Source of the DNA: Ruminococcus sp. AF31-8BH
GTDB taxonomy: Bacteria > Bacillota > Clostridia > Lachnospirales > Lachnospiraceae
Length of the DNA: 64,000 bases
Direction: 5' to 3'
NCBI RefSeq assembly: GCF_003460605.1
Contig: NZ_QTVN01000006.1
Span: 178,951-242,950 of the forward strand
Position 1 is the first letter of the stretch, and each line of letters begins with the position of its first letter. Of the stretch, positions 36,115-45,149 are shown piece after piece. The notes under the pieces were generated by a model. That model saw only the letters and a list, made by a program, of their open reading frames with translations. It did no database searches and was not told where the DNA came from. Made by a program: the position numbers and the translations under genes.

Positions 36115-36936
36115 CTACTCTCCTTTTTCCTTATCCATTCGCTTCATAAGACTCATGGAAAGCAAAATGATCACTGCCAGGATCATAGAAATGGCACTTC
36201 CGAAGTTCCAGTCTCCAACAGAGATAAACTGGGATTCGATCAGGTTACCGATCAGCATGTACTGTCCCCCTCCCAGAAGCTTGGGAATAACGAAGGAGGA
36301 AATGGCAAGAAGGAATACCATCATAATACCGTTTACTACCCCAGGCAGAGACAGCTTCCAGATCACCTTCCAGAAGGTCTGGAACCGGTTTGCACCAAGA
36401 TCGTAGGCAGCCTCGATCAGGGACTTGTCCATTTTATTTAAGGATGTATGGATCGGAATGATCATAAAGGGCATAAAGTTACAGATCAGACCAAGCATTA
36501 CGGAAAAATCAGTATACATCATATTGATAGGTCCCAGTCCGATTTTTGCCAAAAGGTTATTGATGATTCCGTTATCTGACAAAAGGTTCATCCATGCATA
36601 GGTACGAAGCAGCATGTTGATCCACATGGGAATCGTAACCAGCATGATCAGAAGGCCCTGCATTTTTTCAGAGCATCTTGCAATGATCAGGGCAAGGGGA
36701 TAACCCAGCACCAGACAGATAAAGGTGGTAAGCAGTCCCAGCCAGAAGGATTTCAGGATAACATTTAAATAAGTAGCTTCCAGAAACTTGGCAAAGTTTC
36801 CCCAGGTGAAGGAAAGAGTCATAACTTCATTTCCTTCTGTGGTAAATGCATACAGGGCAATGAGAAACAGTGGGATTACAAGGATTATGATTGCCCATAT
36901 AAAATACGGAATAATAAGTCGTTTAAACTGTTTCAT
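36115..36936 (-). CDS. potB: Spermidine/putrescine ABC transporter permease, set B
   Basis: A 273-residue permease with six hydrophobic segments and the EAA loop EAAYDLGANRFQTFWKVIWK, which contacts the ATPase. IPMWINMLLRTYAWMNLL is the conserved PotB region. Its start overlaps the stop of potA (TAATG), and it precedes the potC-potD fusion by nine bases, so the three form one transport complex. Confidence 0.9.
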   Translation of the reverse strand: MKQFKRLIIPYFIWAIIILVIPLFLIALYAFTTEGNEVMTLSFTWGNFAKFLEATYLNVILKSFWLGLLTTFICLVLGYPLALIIARCSEKMQGLLIMLVTIPMWINMLLRTYAWMNLLSDNGIINNLLAKIGLGPINMMYTDFSVMLGLICNFMPFMIIPIHTSLNKMDKSLIEAAYDLGANRFQTFWKVIWKLSLPGVVNGIMMVFLLAISSFVIPKLLGGGQYMLIGNLIESQFISVGDWNFGSAISMILAVIILLSMSLMKRMDKEKGE

Positions 36937-37979
36937 TAATATGCTCCCATTCTGTACATAACATGAATATCTTCTGGTCCGAATTTCAGTCCTACCTGGC
37001 GGCCCACCTCCGCATAATCAGTAGTCTGAACCTTATAGGTACGCAGCTCTGTCTCCACAAGGATTTCGTAGTGTACACCCTTGAAGGTAACATTTCGTAC
37101 CACACCGTTTAACTTAGCCTGAGATGGCTCTACAATATCCAGATCCTCCGGACGAAGCACAACCTCAATTTCTTCATTGTCTTCAAAGCCTTTGTCCACA
37201 CACTCAAATTCAAATCCGTCAAACTGCACCAGGAAATCCTTTATCATAATTCCTTCAATGATATTGGACTCTCCAATGAAGCTTGCTACAAAACGGTTTT
37301 CCGGCTCATTATAAATATCAGTAGGCGCACCGATCTGCTGAATTTCACCGTTATTCATAACTACCACTGTATCAGACATGGAGAGTGCCTCCTCCTGATC
37401 ATGTGTGACATAAATGAATGTGATTCCAACCTCCTGCTGGATTTTTTTCAGCTCGATCTGCATCTGCTTACGGATCTTGGCATCAAGGGCACCTAAAGGC
37501 TCATCAAGAAGAAGGATCTTCGGCTCATTTACAAGAGCCCTGGCAATGGCAACTCGCTGCTGCTGTCCGCCGGAAAGCAGAGTAACATCTCTTTTTTCAA
37601 AGCCCTCAAGGCCTACCATTTTCAGCATTTTGCTTACCTTCTGGCTGATAACCGTCTTATCCACCTTTTTCAGGTTCAGACCAAATCCAATATTATCTGC
37701 CACATTCAGATGGGGAAAAAGAGCATATTTCTGGAAAACAGTGTTTACCTCTCTTTTATATGGAGGAAGCTTAGAAATCTCAATGCCGTTAAACAATACT
37801 TCTCCGCCGCTTGGCTCCTCAAATCCTGCAATGATTCGAAGGGTAGTAGTTTTTCCGCAGCCACTTGGTCCCAGAAGGGTGAGAAACTCGTTCTCATAAA
37901 TGTCCAGATTGATTCCGCGAAGAACCTGCTGGTCATCAAAGTTTTTTGTAAGGTTTTTCAACTCAATGAGTTTATTCAT
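36936..37979 (-). CDS. potA: Spermidine/putrescine ABC transporter ATPase, set B
   Basis: A 347-residue ABC ATPase with Walker [11 protein letters not shown], signature [15 protein letters not shown], Walker [13 protein letters not shown], and a C-terminal TOBE-like domain ([15 protein letters not shown]). I chose the start at 37979, where AAAGGAG lies upstream; a start 24 bases earlier lacks one. It follows potC of set A by 32 bases, so one transcript could carry both transporters. Confidence 0.92.
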   Translation of the reverse strand: MNKLIELKNLTKNFDDQQVLRGINLDIYENEFLTLLGPSGCGKTTTLRIIAGFEEPSGGEVLFNGIEISKLPPYKREVNTVFQKYALFPHLNVADNIGFGLNLKKVDKTVISQKVSKMLKMVGLEGFEKRDVTLLSGGQQQRVAIARALVNEPKILLLDEPLGALDAKIRKQMQIELKKIQQEVGITFIYVTHDQEEALSMSDTVVVMNNGEIQQIGAPTDIYNEPENRFVASFIGESNIIEGIMIKDFLVQFDGFEFECVDKGFEDNEEIEVVLRPEDLDIVEPSQAKLNGVVRNVTFKGVHYEILVETELRTYKVQTTDYAEVGRQVGLKFGPEDIHVMYRMGAY

Positions 37980-38011
37980 TTGTTTTCTCCTTTCCGTAGA
38001 CAACCATTGCC

Positions 38012-38794
38012 CTACCTAAGCTTCCTGTAAAGCTTTCTCACAAGAGAATAGACAAGAAGGAGCAATACTGTAAAAGCCAGCATAATCGTACACAGGGCAT
38101 TGATTTCCGGTGTCACACCGGTTTTTATCTGAGTGTACACCTTGATCGGCAAGGTGGACAGTCTCGGACCATTAATAAAAATACTGATCACCACATCGTC
38201 CATGGACATGGCAAATGCAAGTAATGAGCCAGATGCCACAGCCGGCATAATAAGGGGCAGGGTGATGTCAAAAAAGGCTCTAAGGGAAGTCGCACCAAGG
38301 TCTCTTGCGGCTTCCTCAAGGGAAGGGTCCATGCCTACAAGCCTTGCCTTTACTTCCATCAATATATAGGGAATGCAAAATACCGTATGGCCGATAAGCA
38401 GGGTCAGCATTCCAAAGGGCAGGTTCAGCATATAAAAAAATGCCATCAGCACCATGCCCAGAATAATTTCCGGTATCATAAGGGGCAAAATAGAGATGTA
38501 CTCAAGTGCGCCCTTTGTTTTCCAATGGATTCGTGACAGTCCCACTGCTCCCATGGTTCCGATCACCGCGGAAACCGCACAGCTGGCAGCTCCCAGGATC
38601 AAACTGTTTACAAGTGCTTCTTGCATGTCACGATCTGCAAACAGCTTCTGATACCACTGCAGGGAAAATCCGGTCAGCCGTACAGGAAGCTTGGATTCAT
38701 TAAAGGAAAAAATGATCACAACTGCCACCGGCAGATACATCAGCAAAAAAACAATACCCAGGTAGATTTTTTCGAAACGTGTGCTTTTTTTCAT
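38012..38794 (-). CDS. potC: Spermidine/putrescine ABC transporter permease, set A
   Basis: A 260-residue permease with six membrane segments ([20 protein letters not shown]) and the EAA loop [20 protein letters not shown]. It is a stand-alone PotC without the fused binding domain of set B. It overlaps potB by four bases. Confidence 0.9.
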   Translation of the reverse strand: MKKSTRFEKIYLGIVFLLMYLPVAVVIIFSFNESKLPVRLTGFSLQWYQKLFADRDMQEALVNSLILGAASCAVSAVIGTMGAVGLSRIHWKTKGALEYISILPLMIPEIILGMVLMAFFYMLNLPFGMLTLLIGHTVFCIPYILMEVKARLVGMDPSLEEAARDLGATSLRAFFDITLPLIMPAVASGSLLAFAMSMDDVVISIFINGPRLSTLPIKVYTQIKTGVTPEINALCTIMLAFTVLLLLVYSLVRKLYRKLR

Positions 38795-39639
38795 CCCAGC
38801 CCCTCCACTTCTTTGGCATTGGTAACCTTACGGTACAAAAGGATCATCAAGGTGGTAAGGATCATCATGATCACTGCCAGGGCTGCTGCAAAGGGCCAGT
38901 TATTTCCCCTGGTCATCTGATCCTGGATCAGGCTTCCTACCAGCACCACTTTATTTCCGCCCAGAATATCTGCTATGAAAAACAGCCCCATGGATGGGAT
39001 AAAGGTCAGAATCACACCTGACAAAAGTCCGGGCAGGGTCAGCTTAAAGCTAACCGTCCAAAAGGCTTTTATTTTGCCGGCACCAAGATCCCGGGCTGCC
39101 TCCACCAAAGACCAGTCCAGCTTTTCCGCACTGGAATATACAGACAAGATCATAAAAGGCAGCAGCACATAAATCATACCGATTACAATTGCCGGGTAAC
39201 TGTACATCAGCTTCAAAGGCTTCTCGATCAGGCCAAGCTTCTTCAGAAGGAAATTCAGAAGTCCTTTTTTCTGAAGAATAATGATCCAGCCATAAAGACG
39301 GATCAGGGAATTCACCCAGAAGGGAAGCATAAGAAGCAGCATGGCTTTCTTTTTGCCGCCGGCCGGCAGCTTCGCCATATAATAGCCAAAAGGATAGCCG
39401 ATCAGTGTTATAAACAGGGTGCTTGTAAAAGCAAGCTGAAAGGACTGGGCAAATGTATTCAGATATACAGGCTCTAATAGCTTTCTGTAATTATCCAGTG
39501 TAAAAATCCACTGTACCCCGTGAACTTCTCCGGGAGTGGCAAAGCTTAAAGCAACCATATAGAGAAGTGGGCAGGCTACAAATATCAGGGTAAAAATATA
39601 TAAAGGAAGAATCATCCATATCCGGCTTTTTTTGCCCAT
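38791..39639 (-). CDS. potB: Spermidine/putrescine ABC transporter permease, set A
   Basis: A 282-residue permease with six membrane segments and the EAA loop [39 protein letters not shown] is the PotB-type region. It overlaps potA at the start (ATG within the stop region) and potC at its end. No binding protein is encoded in set A itself, so it presumably uses the potD at 33131-34159. Confidence 0.9.
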   Translation of the reverse strand: MGKKSRIWMILPLYIFTLIFVACPLLYMVALSFATPGEVHGVQWIFTLDNYRKLLEPVYLNTFAQSFQLAFTSTLFITLIGYPFGYYMAKLPAGGKKKAMLLLMLPFWVNSLIRLYGWIIILQKKGLLNFLLKKLGLIEKPLKLMYSYPAIVIGMIYVLLPFMILSVYSSAEKLDWSLVEAARDLGAGKIKAFWTVSFKLTLPGLLSGVILTFIPSMGLFFIADILGGNKVVLVGSLIQDQMTRGNNWPFAAALAVIMMILTTLMILLYRKVTNAKEVEGLG

Positions 39640-40715
39640 CAGTTTATACCTCCCTTAGGACGGTCCACCAAAACCGCAGCCTTCGGTTCAAAGCGCCAGC
39701 AAATCTGCTGTCCCGGCTGAATGTCTGCATTCATACCGAAGCGGCTGGCTGTAACCTCATCACCATTTGGCAGGGTAAGTAAAACCCTGAGCTGCCCTGC
39801 TGCAAAATTTTTCTCCTTCACAGTGGCATGCAAGTTGCCATTTTCCTCCAGCAGAATGTTTTCACCACGAAGGGCAACCGTAACGTTTTCCCCGACATTT
39901 ACCTTTTCCTCTGTATCAATAGAAGCCACTTCATCTCCCAGCTTCACTTTTATGTGGTGCCCGTTTTTCTCTGCTACAGTTCCCTTGAGAATATTGGCAT
40001 TTCCTACAAAGGCAGCCACATAGCTGGTCTTCGGATGATTATAAATTTCATCCGGTGTTCCGATCTGCTCAAATTGCCCCTGATTCATTACCACGATCCG
40101 GTCAGACATATTGATGGCCTCCTCCTGATCATGGGTAATATAAATAAAAGTAATTCCCAGCTTCTTCTGCAAACGCTTCAGCTCCAGCTGCATGGTACGG
40201 CGAAGCTGCAGATCCAGTGCTCCAAGGGGTTCATCCAGAAGCAACACTCTCGGATTATTTGCCAGTGCTCTGGCAATTGCCACTCTCTGTTTCTGACCGC
40301 CGGAAAGCTCTGAGGGCTTTCGCTTCTCATACCCCTCCAGCTGCACAAGCTCCAGCATCTCTTTCACCTTTTTCTTAATCTCAGCCTTGGGAGCCTTACG
40401 GATTTTCAGGCCATACCCAATATTATCCGCCACATTCATGTGGGGAAAAAGGGCATAGTTCTGAAATACCGTGTTCACATCTCGCTGATTAGGTTCAAGA
40501 GCAGTCACATCCTGTCCCTCCAGCCACACACTGCCACTGTCAGGCTGCTCCAAGCCTGCGATAATACGCAAGGTGGTTGTCTTGCCGCAGCCGGAAGCAC
40601 CTAGCAGGGTTACAAACTCGCCCTGCCGGATTGTAAGATTTATTCCCTGAAGAACATCCTCGCCGGGGGCAAAGCTTTTTTTCAGATTTTTTAATTCAAG
40701 AAATGAGTCAGACAT
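39639..40715 (-). CDS. potA: Spermidine/putrescine ABC transporter ATPase, set A
   Basis: A 358-residue ATPase with Walker [11 protein letters not shown], signature [15 protein letters not shown], Walker [13 protein letters not shown] and a C-terminal TOBE domain. It is the first gene of the long polyamine transport operon. GGAGGGG precedes the ATG. The multibranched leader RNA described below lies directly upstream. Confidence 0.92.
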   Translation of the reverse strand: MSDSFLELKNLKKSFAPGEDVLQGINLTIRQGEFVTLLGASGCGKTTTLRIIAGLEQPDSGSVWLEGQDVTALEPNQRDVNTVFQNYALFPHMNVADNIGYGLKIRKAPKAEIKKKVKEMLELVQLEGYEKRKPSELSGGQKQRVAIARALANNPRVLLLDEPLGALDLQLRRTMQLELKRLQKKLGITFIYITHDQEEAINMSDRIVVMNQGQFEQIGTPDEIYNHPKTSYVAAFVGNANILKGTVAEKNGHHIKVKLGDEVASIDTEEKVNVGENVTVALRGENILLEENGNLHATVKEKNFAAGQLRVLLTLPNGDEVTASRFGMNADIQPGQQICWRFEPKAAVLVDRPKGGIN

Positions 40716-40741
40716 TCATTCCCCTCCTCTCTGTTTTTGTG

Positions 40742-40857
40742 AAAAAAAATACGGGCTGCCGAAATAACGAAGCCCTTGATGGACTTCGGCATTAACATAA
40801 TAAATGTTAATGCAGTGCTATTACTGCACCTTACGAAATCGGTAACCCGTATTTTCA
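40742..40857 (-). ncRNA. Candidate structured leader RNA (riboswitch- or attenuator-like) of the pot operon
   Basis: On the minus strand, AAAATACGGG (40857-40848 region) pairs perfectly with CCCGTATTTT (40755-40746 region), and the second arm continues into a U-run; this outer stem is terminator-like. A CCGA/TCGG helix continues it inwards. Three hairpins sit inside: about 40811-40828 (TGCAG/CTGCA), 40792-40810 (TTAACAT/ATGTTAA), and 40769-40787 (GAAG/CTTC with GCCC/GGAC-type pairing). A shorter alternative stem GGGCU/AGCCC could form near the end. The structure ends about 25 bases before the potA ATG. I do not recognise it as a known riboswitch class. Confidence 0.55.
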
Positions 40858-40911
40858 TATAATTTGCCGAAAAAAGGTACGCCAAAAGCAGGTCCGTCCT
40901 GTTCAAGGTAT

Positions 40912-40940
40912 ATTCTATCATGGAGTATACCCTTTTGCAA
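40912..40940 (-). promoter_or_regulatory. Promoter of the pot operon
   Basis: TTGCAA (40935-40940) and TAGAAT (40912-40917), 17-base spacer, minus strand. Transcription from here would give a leader of about 190 bases that contains the whole multibranched structure. It lies directly after the tRNA-Thr gene. Confidence 0.6.
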
Positions 40941-40948
40941 AATAAAAA

Positions 40949-41021
40949 AGCTGGAAATGAGACTCGAACTCACGACCCCTTCATTACGAGTGAAGTGCTC
41001 TACCGACTGAGCTATTCCAGC
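40949..41021 (-). tRNA. tRNA-Thr (anticodon CGT)
   Basis: A complete cloverleaf: acceptor GCTGGAA/TTCCAGC, D-arm GCTCAGTCGGTAGAGC, anticodon stem CTTCA/TGAAG with loop CTCGTAA (anticodon CGT, reads ACG), T-arm GTGAG-TTCGAGT-CTCAT. The CCA end is not encoded; the discriminator is followed by a T-run that can act in termination. Confidence 0.95.
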
Positions 41022-41071
41022 TTATATGTCGGCAGATGAAAACATCTGCCGGGCACAATTGCTATTTTAAT

Positions 41072-41575
41072 TTATACATCTGCATTTGTCAAGGAAATTT
41101 TGAACCAGTCTTCCTGGGAAAATTCCACCACTGTGCAATCATTTGCATAGGTGCATTCTGGAAGAATGATCATGGCATGAAGAACATCATTATGAACCGG
41201 AAGTGGACATAAATGCCAGATTGCAGGGTTGATTTTTACCATGCAGCCCTTTGGAACAATAAATGCCTTGGTAAGCTCCGGAACCGGTGTTCCGCCGGAA
41301 GCCGGTGCAACATGAATGATCATATCATCATCCAATGCCACAATTCCTTCCCAGGTTGTTGTATGATACTCTGCCATCTTTATAACCCTGTCGTCCTTTT
41401 TCACTGAAATAGGAGAAAAGCCCATGCTTCCCATACAGGTTCCAGAAATACGATCCGGATAAAAGCTGTGGATCTCACCCTGCAGCGGATAGCCCTCAGG
41501 CTCTGTCATGGAATAAAAGGTTCCAAATGGCGCAAAATCCGATACATTAATTTTTACTGCTGTAAGCTCTCTCAT
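41072..41575 (-). CDS. Cupin-fold protein, ureidoglycolate lyase-like
   Basis: A 167-residue protein. VSDFAPFGTFYSMTEPEGYP near the start and NPAIWHLCPLPV near the end resemble the AllA (ureidoglycolate lyase) cupin family, including the HLCP block near the place of the family's GVWH. No other ureide genes are nearby, so a role in allantoin breakdown is doubtful; it could act on a different small molecule. It lies 32 bases after the glgB-like gene in the same direction and is probably co-transcribed with it or follows it closely in the tRNA direction. Confidence 0.5.
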   Translation of the reverse strand: MRELTAVKINVSDFAPFGTFYSMTEPEGYPLQGEIHSFYPDRISGTCMGSMGFSPISVKKDDRVIKMAEYHTTTWEGIVALDDDMIIHVAPASGGTPVPELTKAFIVPKGCMVKINPAIWHLCPLPVHNDVLHAMIILPECTYANDCTVVEFSQEDWFKISLTNADV

Positions 41576-41607
41576 TTTAAAAAATCCTCCTCAGTTAATA
41601 GTTCCTG

Positions 41608-43836
41608 TTATTTTGTGTTTGTCGCCTTCTTTGTTGTTTTTGCAGCTTTTGAAGTCGTCACCTTCTTCGTTGTTTTTGCAGCTTTTGAAGTCGTCACCTT
41701 CTTCGTTGTTTTTGCAGTTTTTGAAGCGATTACCCTCTTGGCAGGTGCCTTCCCCGGCACGCAGCTGTAAATGCTGACACCAAGTGCAGGCAGCTTCACT
41801 TTAATAGAATACTCCCGCTCGTCCCACTCTTCTGCCTTTGCTGCTTTAACCCGGGCATTTACAACGCCCTCACCACCAAACTCTGCTGCGTCACTGTTAA
41901 AGACTTCTTTATATTTGCCTGCAAACGGTACGCCAACCTGGTAATTCTCATAAGGAATGGCAGCAAAATTGCAGATCACCAGAAGCGTTTCCTCCGGCTT
42001 TTCTGTTTTGCGAAGGAAAGTGATCACATTTTCCTCGTACTTCATCAGCTGAATCCACTCGAATCCGTCATAATCGTCATCCAGCTTATAAAGAGCAGGA
42101 GAATTTTTGTAAAGAGCATTCAATGCCTGAATGCATTTCGCCAGCCCCTCTGGCATATCCCCCTGTGGTGCCATCATCTTGCAGCCGGGATGTACCATCA
42201 TATAGGAATAAGCAGCTCTTACCTGTGCCAGCTTCTGCTTCTCATCTCCTGGAAGCTTATCCATAAATTCCCCAAGAGTTCCCACATCTCTGCTTCCAAG
42301 GGTGAGTACATAATGCTCAGAATATGCATATAAGGTAGACAAAGTCAATTGGTCATGATAATTTTTCCGAAGGACAGGATCTACGGAAAGATAGAACAGA
42401 AAATCTCTGGTCCATCCGCCGCTCCACTTGTAGTCAAAGCCAATATGATCATTCTCTACACAATCTGTCAGCTCCGGCCACAGGCCGTCCTCCTGGGCAA
42501 TGAGAAGCGCGCCCGGATTACGTTTCTTCACAATGGAATTAAGATGCTTCAGGAATTCTATGGCATGCAGGTTCTCATTGGAGCCGTACATATTCGGTGT
42601 CCATCCGTCTTTTCTTCCGTAATCCAGGTAAAGCATGGCATCCACGTCATCCATGCGAAGTCCGTCTGCATGGAAAACCTCCAGCCAGAAGCAGGCACCT
42701 GAAATCAGGAAATCCTTTACCATAGGACTGTCATAATTATAAAGCATGGTTCCCCACATAGGATGAACTGCCATACCAGGATCCTTCACCTCATAAAGAA
42801 CAGTTCCGTCAAATTTCTCCAGTCCGCCCTCATATCTTGGGAACTGGGCCGGGGACCAGTCAAGGATCACACCGATTCCTTCCTGATGAAGCTGGTCAAC
42901 AAAGGCAGCAAACTCCTTAGGCTCTCCATATCGTGTGCTAAGGGCAAAATATGCAGAGGTAGGATAGCCATCTGCCTCATCCTCCAGAAATTCCATAACC
43001 GGATGCAGCTCCACATGGGTATAGCCCTCTTCCTTCAGAAAAGAAACTAATTCCTTCTTATTATTCCACTTGCCAAGGCTTGTCTCATAGATAGAAACCG
43101 GCTGTCTGCGGTCATCGTACTTCTTCCGGTCCTTCATCCACTTGCCGTCATTCCATTCAAAGTCTGACACATCTGCCACAACCGAGTTCCATTCCGGCGC
43201 CGCAACAGCTCTGTTTCCATAGGGGTCTGCCTTCTGAAGAAGGACATCCCCTTTCGCCTTGATTTCATACCGGTAGGCATCTCCCACTTTCACTCCCGGA
43301 ACAAACAGCTGGAAAATACCGGACCTTGGCATCTTATGCATAGGAAGCACTCTGCCGTCCCAGTCATTAAAGTCTCCCACAACGCTTACACGAATGGCAT
43401 TGGGTGCCCACACTGCAAAATGAGTTCCGCTTACCCCATTCATGACCATAGGGTGTGCTCCTAGCTTCTTATAGCCTTCATAATATACGCCGCACAAGAA
43501 GGCTGTCTCATCCTCCTCTGTGAGGATTCCGCCAAAGCCATAGGCATCCTTAAAGCTTCTTTCTTTATCACTTGTCTGTATCTGAAATTCGTATTCAGGG
43601 ATTCTCCTTCCCGGAATTAAAACTCCATAATAGCCAGCTTCATCCTCCAGCTCCATCTGGTATTTCTTATTCCCAACAGCTACCGCTGCTGACTTGGCAC
43701 CTGGGAAAAAGCCCTGTATCAGCACACCATCCGGTGTCAGTCTGGGTCCCATCACATCTCTTGGAGCTGTCTCTTCTCCATAAACAATTGCTTCAATTCC
43801 TGCCCAATTCATATAATCATATACAGTTTTACTCAT
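41608..43836 (-). CDS. glgB: 1,4-alpha-glucan branching enzyme-like protein (GH13) with repetitive Lys-rich tail
   Basis: A 742-residue protein. A CBM48 domain (FAVWAPNAIRVSVVGDFNDW) precedes the GH13 barrel with HVELHPVMEFL, the nucleophile region DGLRMDDVDAMLYLDYGRKD and the acid/base region LIAQEDGLWPELTD. The next conserved block, usually SHDEVVHGK, is GSRDVGTLGEF here, so the family histidine is replaced. This makes typical branching activity uncertain. The C-terminus has three 12-residue repeats (VTTSKAAKTTKK-like). I placed the start at 43836 after GGAGA; a start 21 bases earlier is also open. Confidence 0.78.
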   Translation of the reverse strand: MSKTVYDYMNWAGIEAIVYGEETAPRDVMGPRLTPDGVLIQGFFPGAKSAAVAVGNKKYQMELEDEAGYYGVLIPGRRIPEYEFQIQTSDKERSFKDAYGFGGILTEEDETAFLCGVYYEGYKKLGAHPMVMNGVSGTHFAVWAPNAIRVSVVGDFNDWDGRVLPMHKMPRSGIFQLFVPGVKVGDAYRYEIKAKGDVLLQKADPYGNRAVAAPEWNSVVADVSDFEWNDGKWMKDRKKYDDRRQPVSIYETSLGKWNNKKELVSFLKEEGYTHVELHPVMEFLEDEADGYPTSAYFALSTRYGEPKEFAAFVDQLHQEGIGVILDWSPAQFPRYEGGLEKFDGTVLYEVKDPGMAVHPMWGTMLYNYDSPMVKDFLISGACFWLEVFHADGLRMDDVDAMLYLDYGRKDGWTPNMYGSNENLHAIEFLKHLNSIVKKRNPGALLIAQEDGLWPELTDCVENDHIGFDYKWSGGWTRDFLFYLSVDPVLRKNYHDQLTLSTLYAYSEHYVLTLGSRDVGTLGEFMDKLPGDEKQKLAQVRAAYSYMMVHPGCKMMAPQGDMPEGLAKCIQALNALYKNSPALYKLDDDYDGFEWIQLMKYEENVITFLRKTEKPEETLLVICNFAAIPYENYQVGVPFAGKYKEVFNSDAAEFGGEGVVNARVKAAKAEEWDEREYSIKVKLPALGVSIYSCVPGKAPAKRVIASKTAKTTKKVTTSKAAKTTKKVTTSKAAKTTKKATNTK
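41626..41733. repeat. Three tandem 36-bp repeats at the end of the glgB-like gene
   Basis: Units at 41626-41661, 41662-41697 and 41698-41733 begin CTTCTTYGTTGTTTTTGCAG and differ by only a few bases. They keep the frame and encode a basic tail of Lys, Ala and Thr. Confidence 0.9.
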
Positions 43837-43979
43837 ATGCTCTCCATTTCTCCGCACAACCTGCGGCCACCCACAGTATTAATATCCTGCCCTTAAAATC
43901 TGTCTGAAAAATCCATCCGCAGGTAATGGTTATTTATTACTATTTTACCATTTTAAACTGAAAAAATAAAGGAATTTGT

Positions 43980-44008
43980 TTGACAAATCTTACCTGCTGC
44001 GTTAAATT
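43980..44008 (+). promoter_or_regulatory. Promoter for the fructokinase
   Basis: TTGACA (43980-43985) and TAAATT (44003-44008), 17-base spacer, 65 bases before the ATG. Confidence 0.6.
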
Positions 44009-44023
44009 ATTGGTATATATTTT

Positions 44024-44050
44024 CACTAGGGCATGTTTGTAAATGGCTCT
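44024..44050 (+). repeat. Solo end related to the palindromic MITE
   Basis: CACTAGGGCATGTTTGTAAA and the next seven bases match the left end of the 59115-59280 element (23 of 27). It sits between the promoter and the ribosome-binding site of the fructokinase, so it is in the transcribed leader. No partner arm is visible. Confidence 0.55.
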
Positions 44051-44072
44051 AGAAGCTAAGGAGGATTTTTCA

Positions 44073-45047
44073 ATGAGCAATCGAAGCTATGATGTGACTG
44101 CACTGGGTGAACTTCTGATCGACTTCACAGAGAATGGTACCAGCACACAGGGCAACCCTATTATGGAGGCCAATCCAGGCGGAGCCCCATGCAATGTTCT
44201 TGCTATGCTGAATCGTCTTGGAAAGAAAACTGCTTTCATCGGCAAGGTTGGAAAAGACATGTTTGGAAATCAGCTCAAGGCTGCTGTTGAAGAAGTTGGA
44301 ATTGATACACAGGCACTTGTTATGGATGATGAGGTGCATACCACACTGGCATTTGTTCACACCTATCCGGATGGGGACAGAGATTTTTCTTTCTACCGCA
44401 ATCCTGGTGCTGACATGATGCTGACCATTGACGAGGTTCCGGATGATTTGATCCGTGATTCCCGTATCTTCCATTTCGGAACTCTTTCTTCTACTCATGA
44501 GGGCGTTCGTAAGGCTACCCGCCATGCCATCGACGTAGCTAAGGAAGCCGGATGTATTATCACCTTTGACCCGAACCTTCGTCCGCCACTCTGGAAGTCC
44601 TTAGAGGATGCCAGAAAAGAGATTGAGTACGGTCTTACCAAATGCGATGTGCTGAAGATTTCTGACAACGAGGTAGAATTTCTCTTCGATACTACAGACT
44701 ATGATAAGGGTGCAGCCCTTATTGAAGAGAAGTACCACATTCCCCTTGTACTGATCACTATGGGTAAGGACGGAAGCCGTGCTTACTACAAGGGCCGCCG
44801 TGTAGAATGTGCACCATTCCTTCAGGAGCATACTATTGAGACTACAGGTGCCGGAGATACCTTCTGCGCCAGCATTCTGAATTATGTTCTGGAGCATGGT
44901 CTTGAGAACCTCTCCGATGAGAATCTTATGGAAATGCTTACCTTCGCCAACGCAGGAGCTTCCCTCATTACCACTCGTAAGGGTGCGCTTCGCGTAATGC
45001 CGACCCGCGAGGAAGTACTGGAATTCATTGCTAAGAGCGGCAGATAA
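44073..45047 (+). CDS. scrK: Fructokinase / PfkB-family carbohydrate kinase
   Basis: Phosphorylates a sugar, most likely fructose to fructose-6-phosphate. The 324-residue ribokinase-fold protein has the PfkB signature 1 (NPGGAPCNVLAMLNRLGKKT) and signature 2 with the catalytic Asp and anion hole in ETTGAGDTFCASIL. VTALGELLIDF is the usual N-terminus. I placed the start at 44073 (AAGGAGG eight bases upstream). Monocistronic with its own promoter and terminator. Confidence 0.9.
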   Translation: MSNRSYDVTALGELLIDFTENGTSTQGNPIMEANPGGAPCNVLAMLNRLGKKTAFIGKVGKDMFGNQLKAAVEEVGIDTQALVMDDEVHTTLAFVHTYPDGDRDFSFYRNPGADMMLTIDEVPDDLIRDSRIFHFGTLSSTHEGVRKATRHAIDVAKEAGCIITFDPNLRPPLWKSLEDARKEIEYGLTKCDVLKISDNEVEFLFDTTDYDKGAALIEEKYHIPLVLITMGKDGSRAYYKGRRVECAPFLQEHTIETTGAGDTFCASILNYVLEHGLENLSDENLMEMLTFANAGASLITTRKGALRVMPTREEVLEFIAKSGR

Positions 45048-45053
45048 AAAAGG

Positions 45054-45091
45054 AGCTGACATTTGCGGTAGTTGCAGATGTCAGCTTTTTT
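45054..45091 (+). terminator. Terminator of the fructokinase gene
   Basis: AGCTGACAT and ATGTCAGCT form a perfect 9-bp stem with a 15-base loop, followed by TTTTTT, seven bases after the stop. Confidence 0.9.
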
Positions 45092-45149
45092 ATGCAATAA
45101 ACTGTGTCTTCGGAAGCTAAATGGGATTTAGTTAATCAAGGCGGACGCA

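Noticed and set aside
40861-40910. Guanidine-II-like ACGG loop (CAGG-ACGGA-CCTG) in the pot leader
   Set aside because: The loop has five bases and there is no second matching hairpin, so the known class is not supported; it was left within the leader RNA candidate.
41626-41733. CRISPR-like or VNTR array
   Set aside because: Three adjoining in-frame 36-bp units without spacers inside the glgB-like gene; it is a protein tandem repeat.
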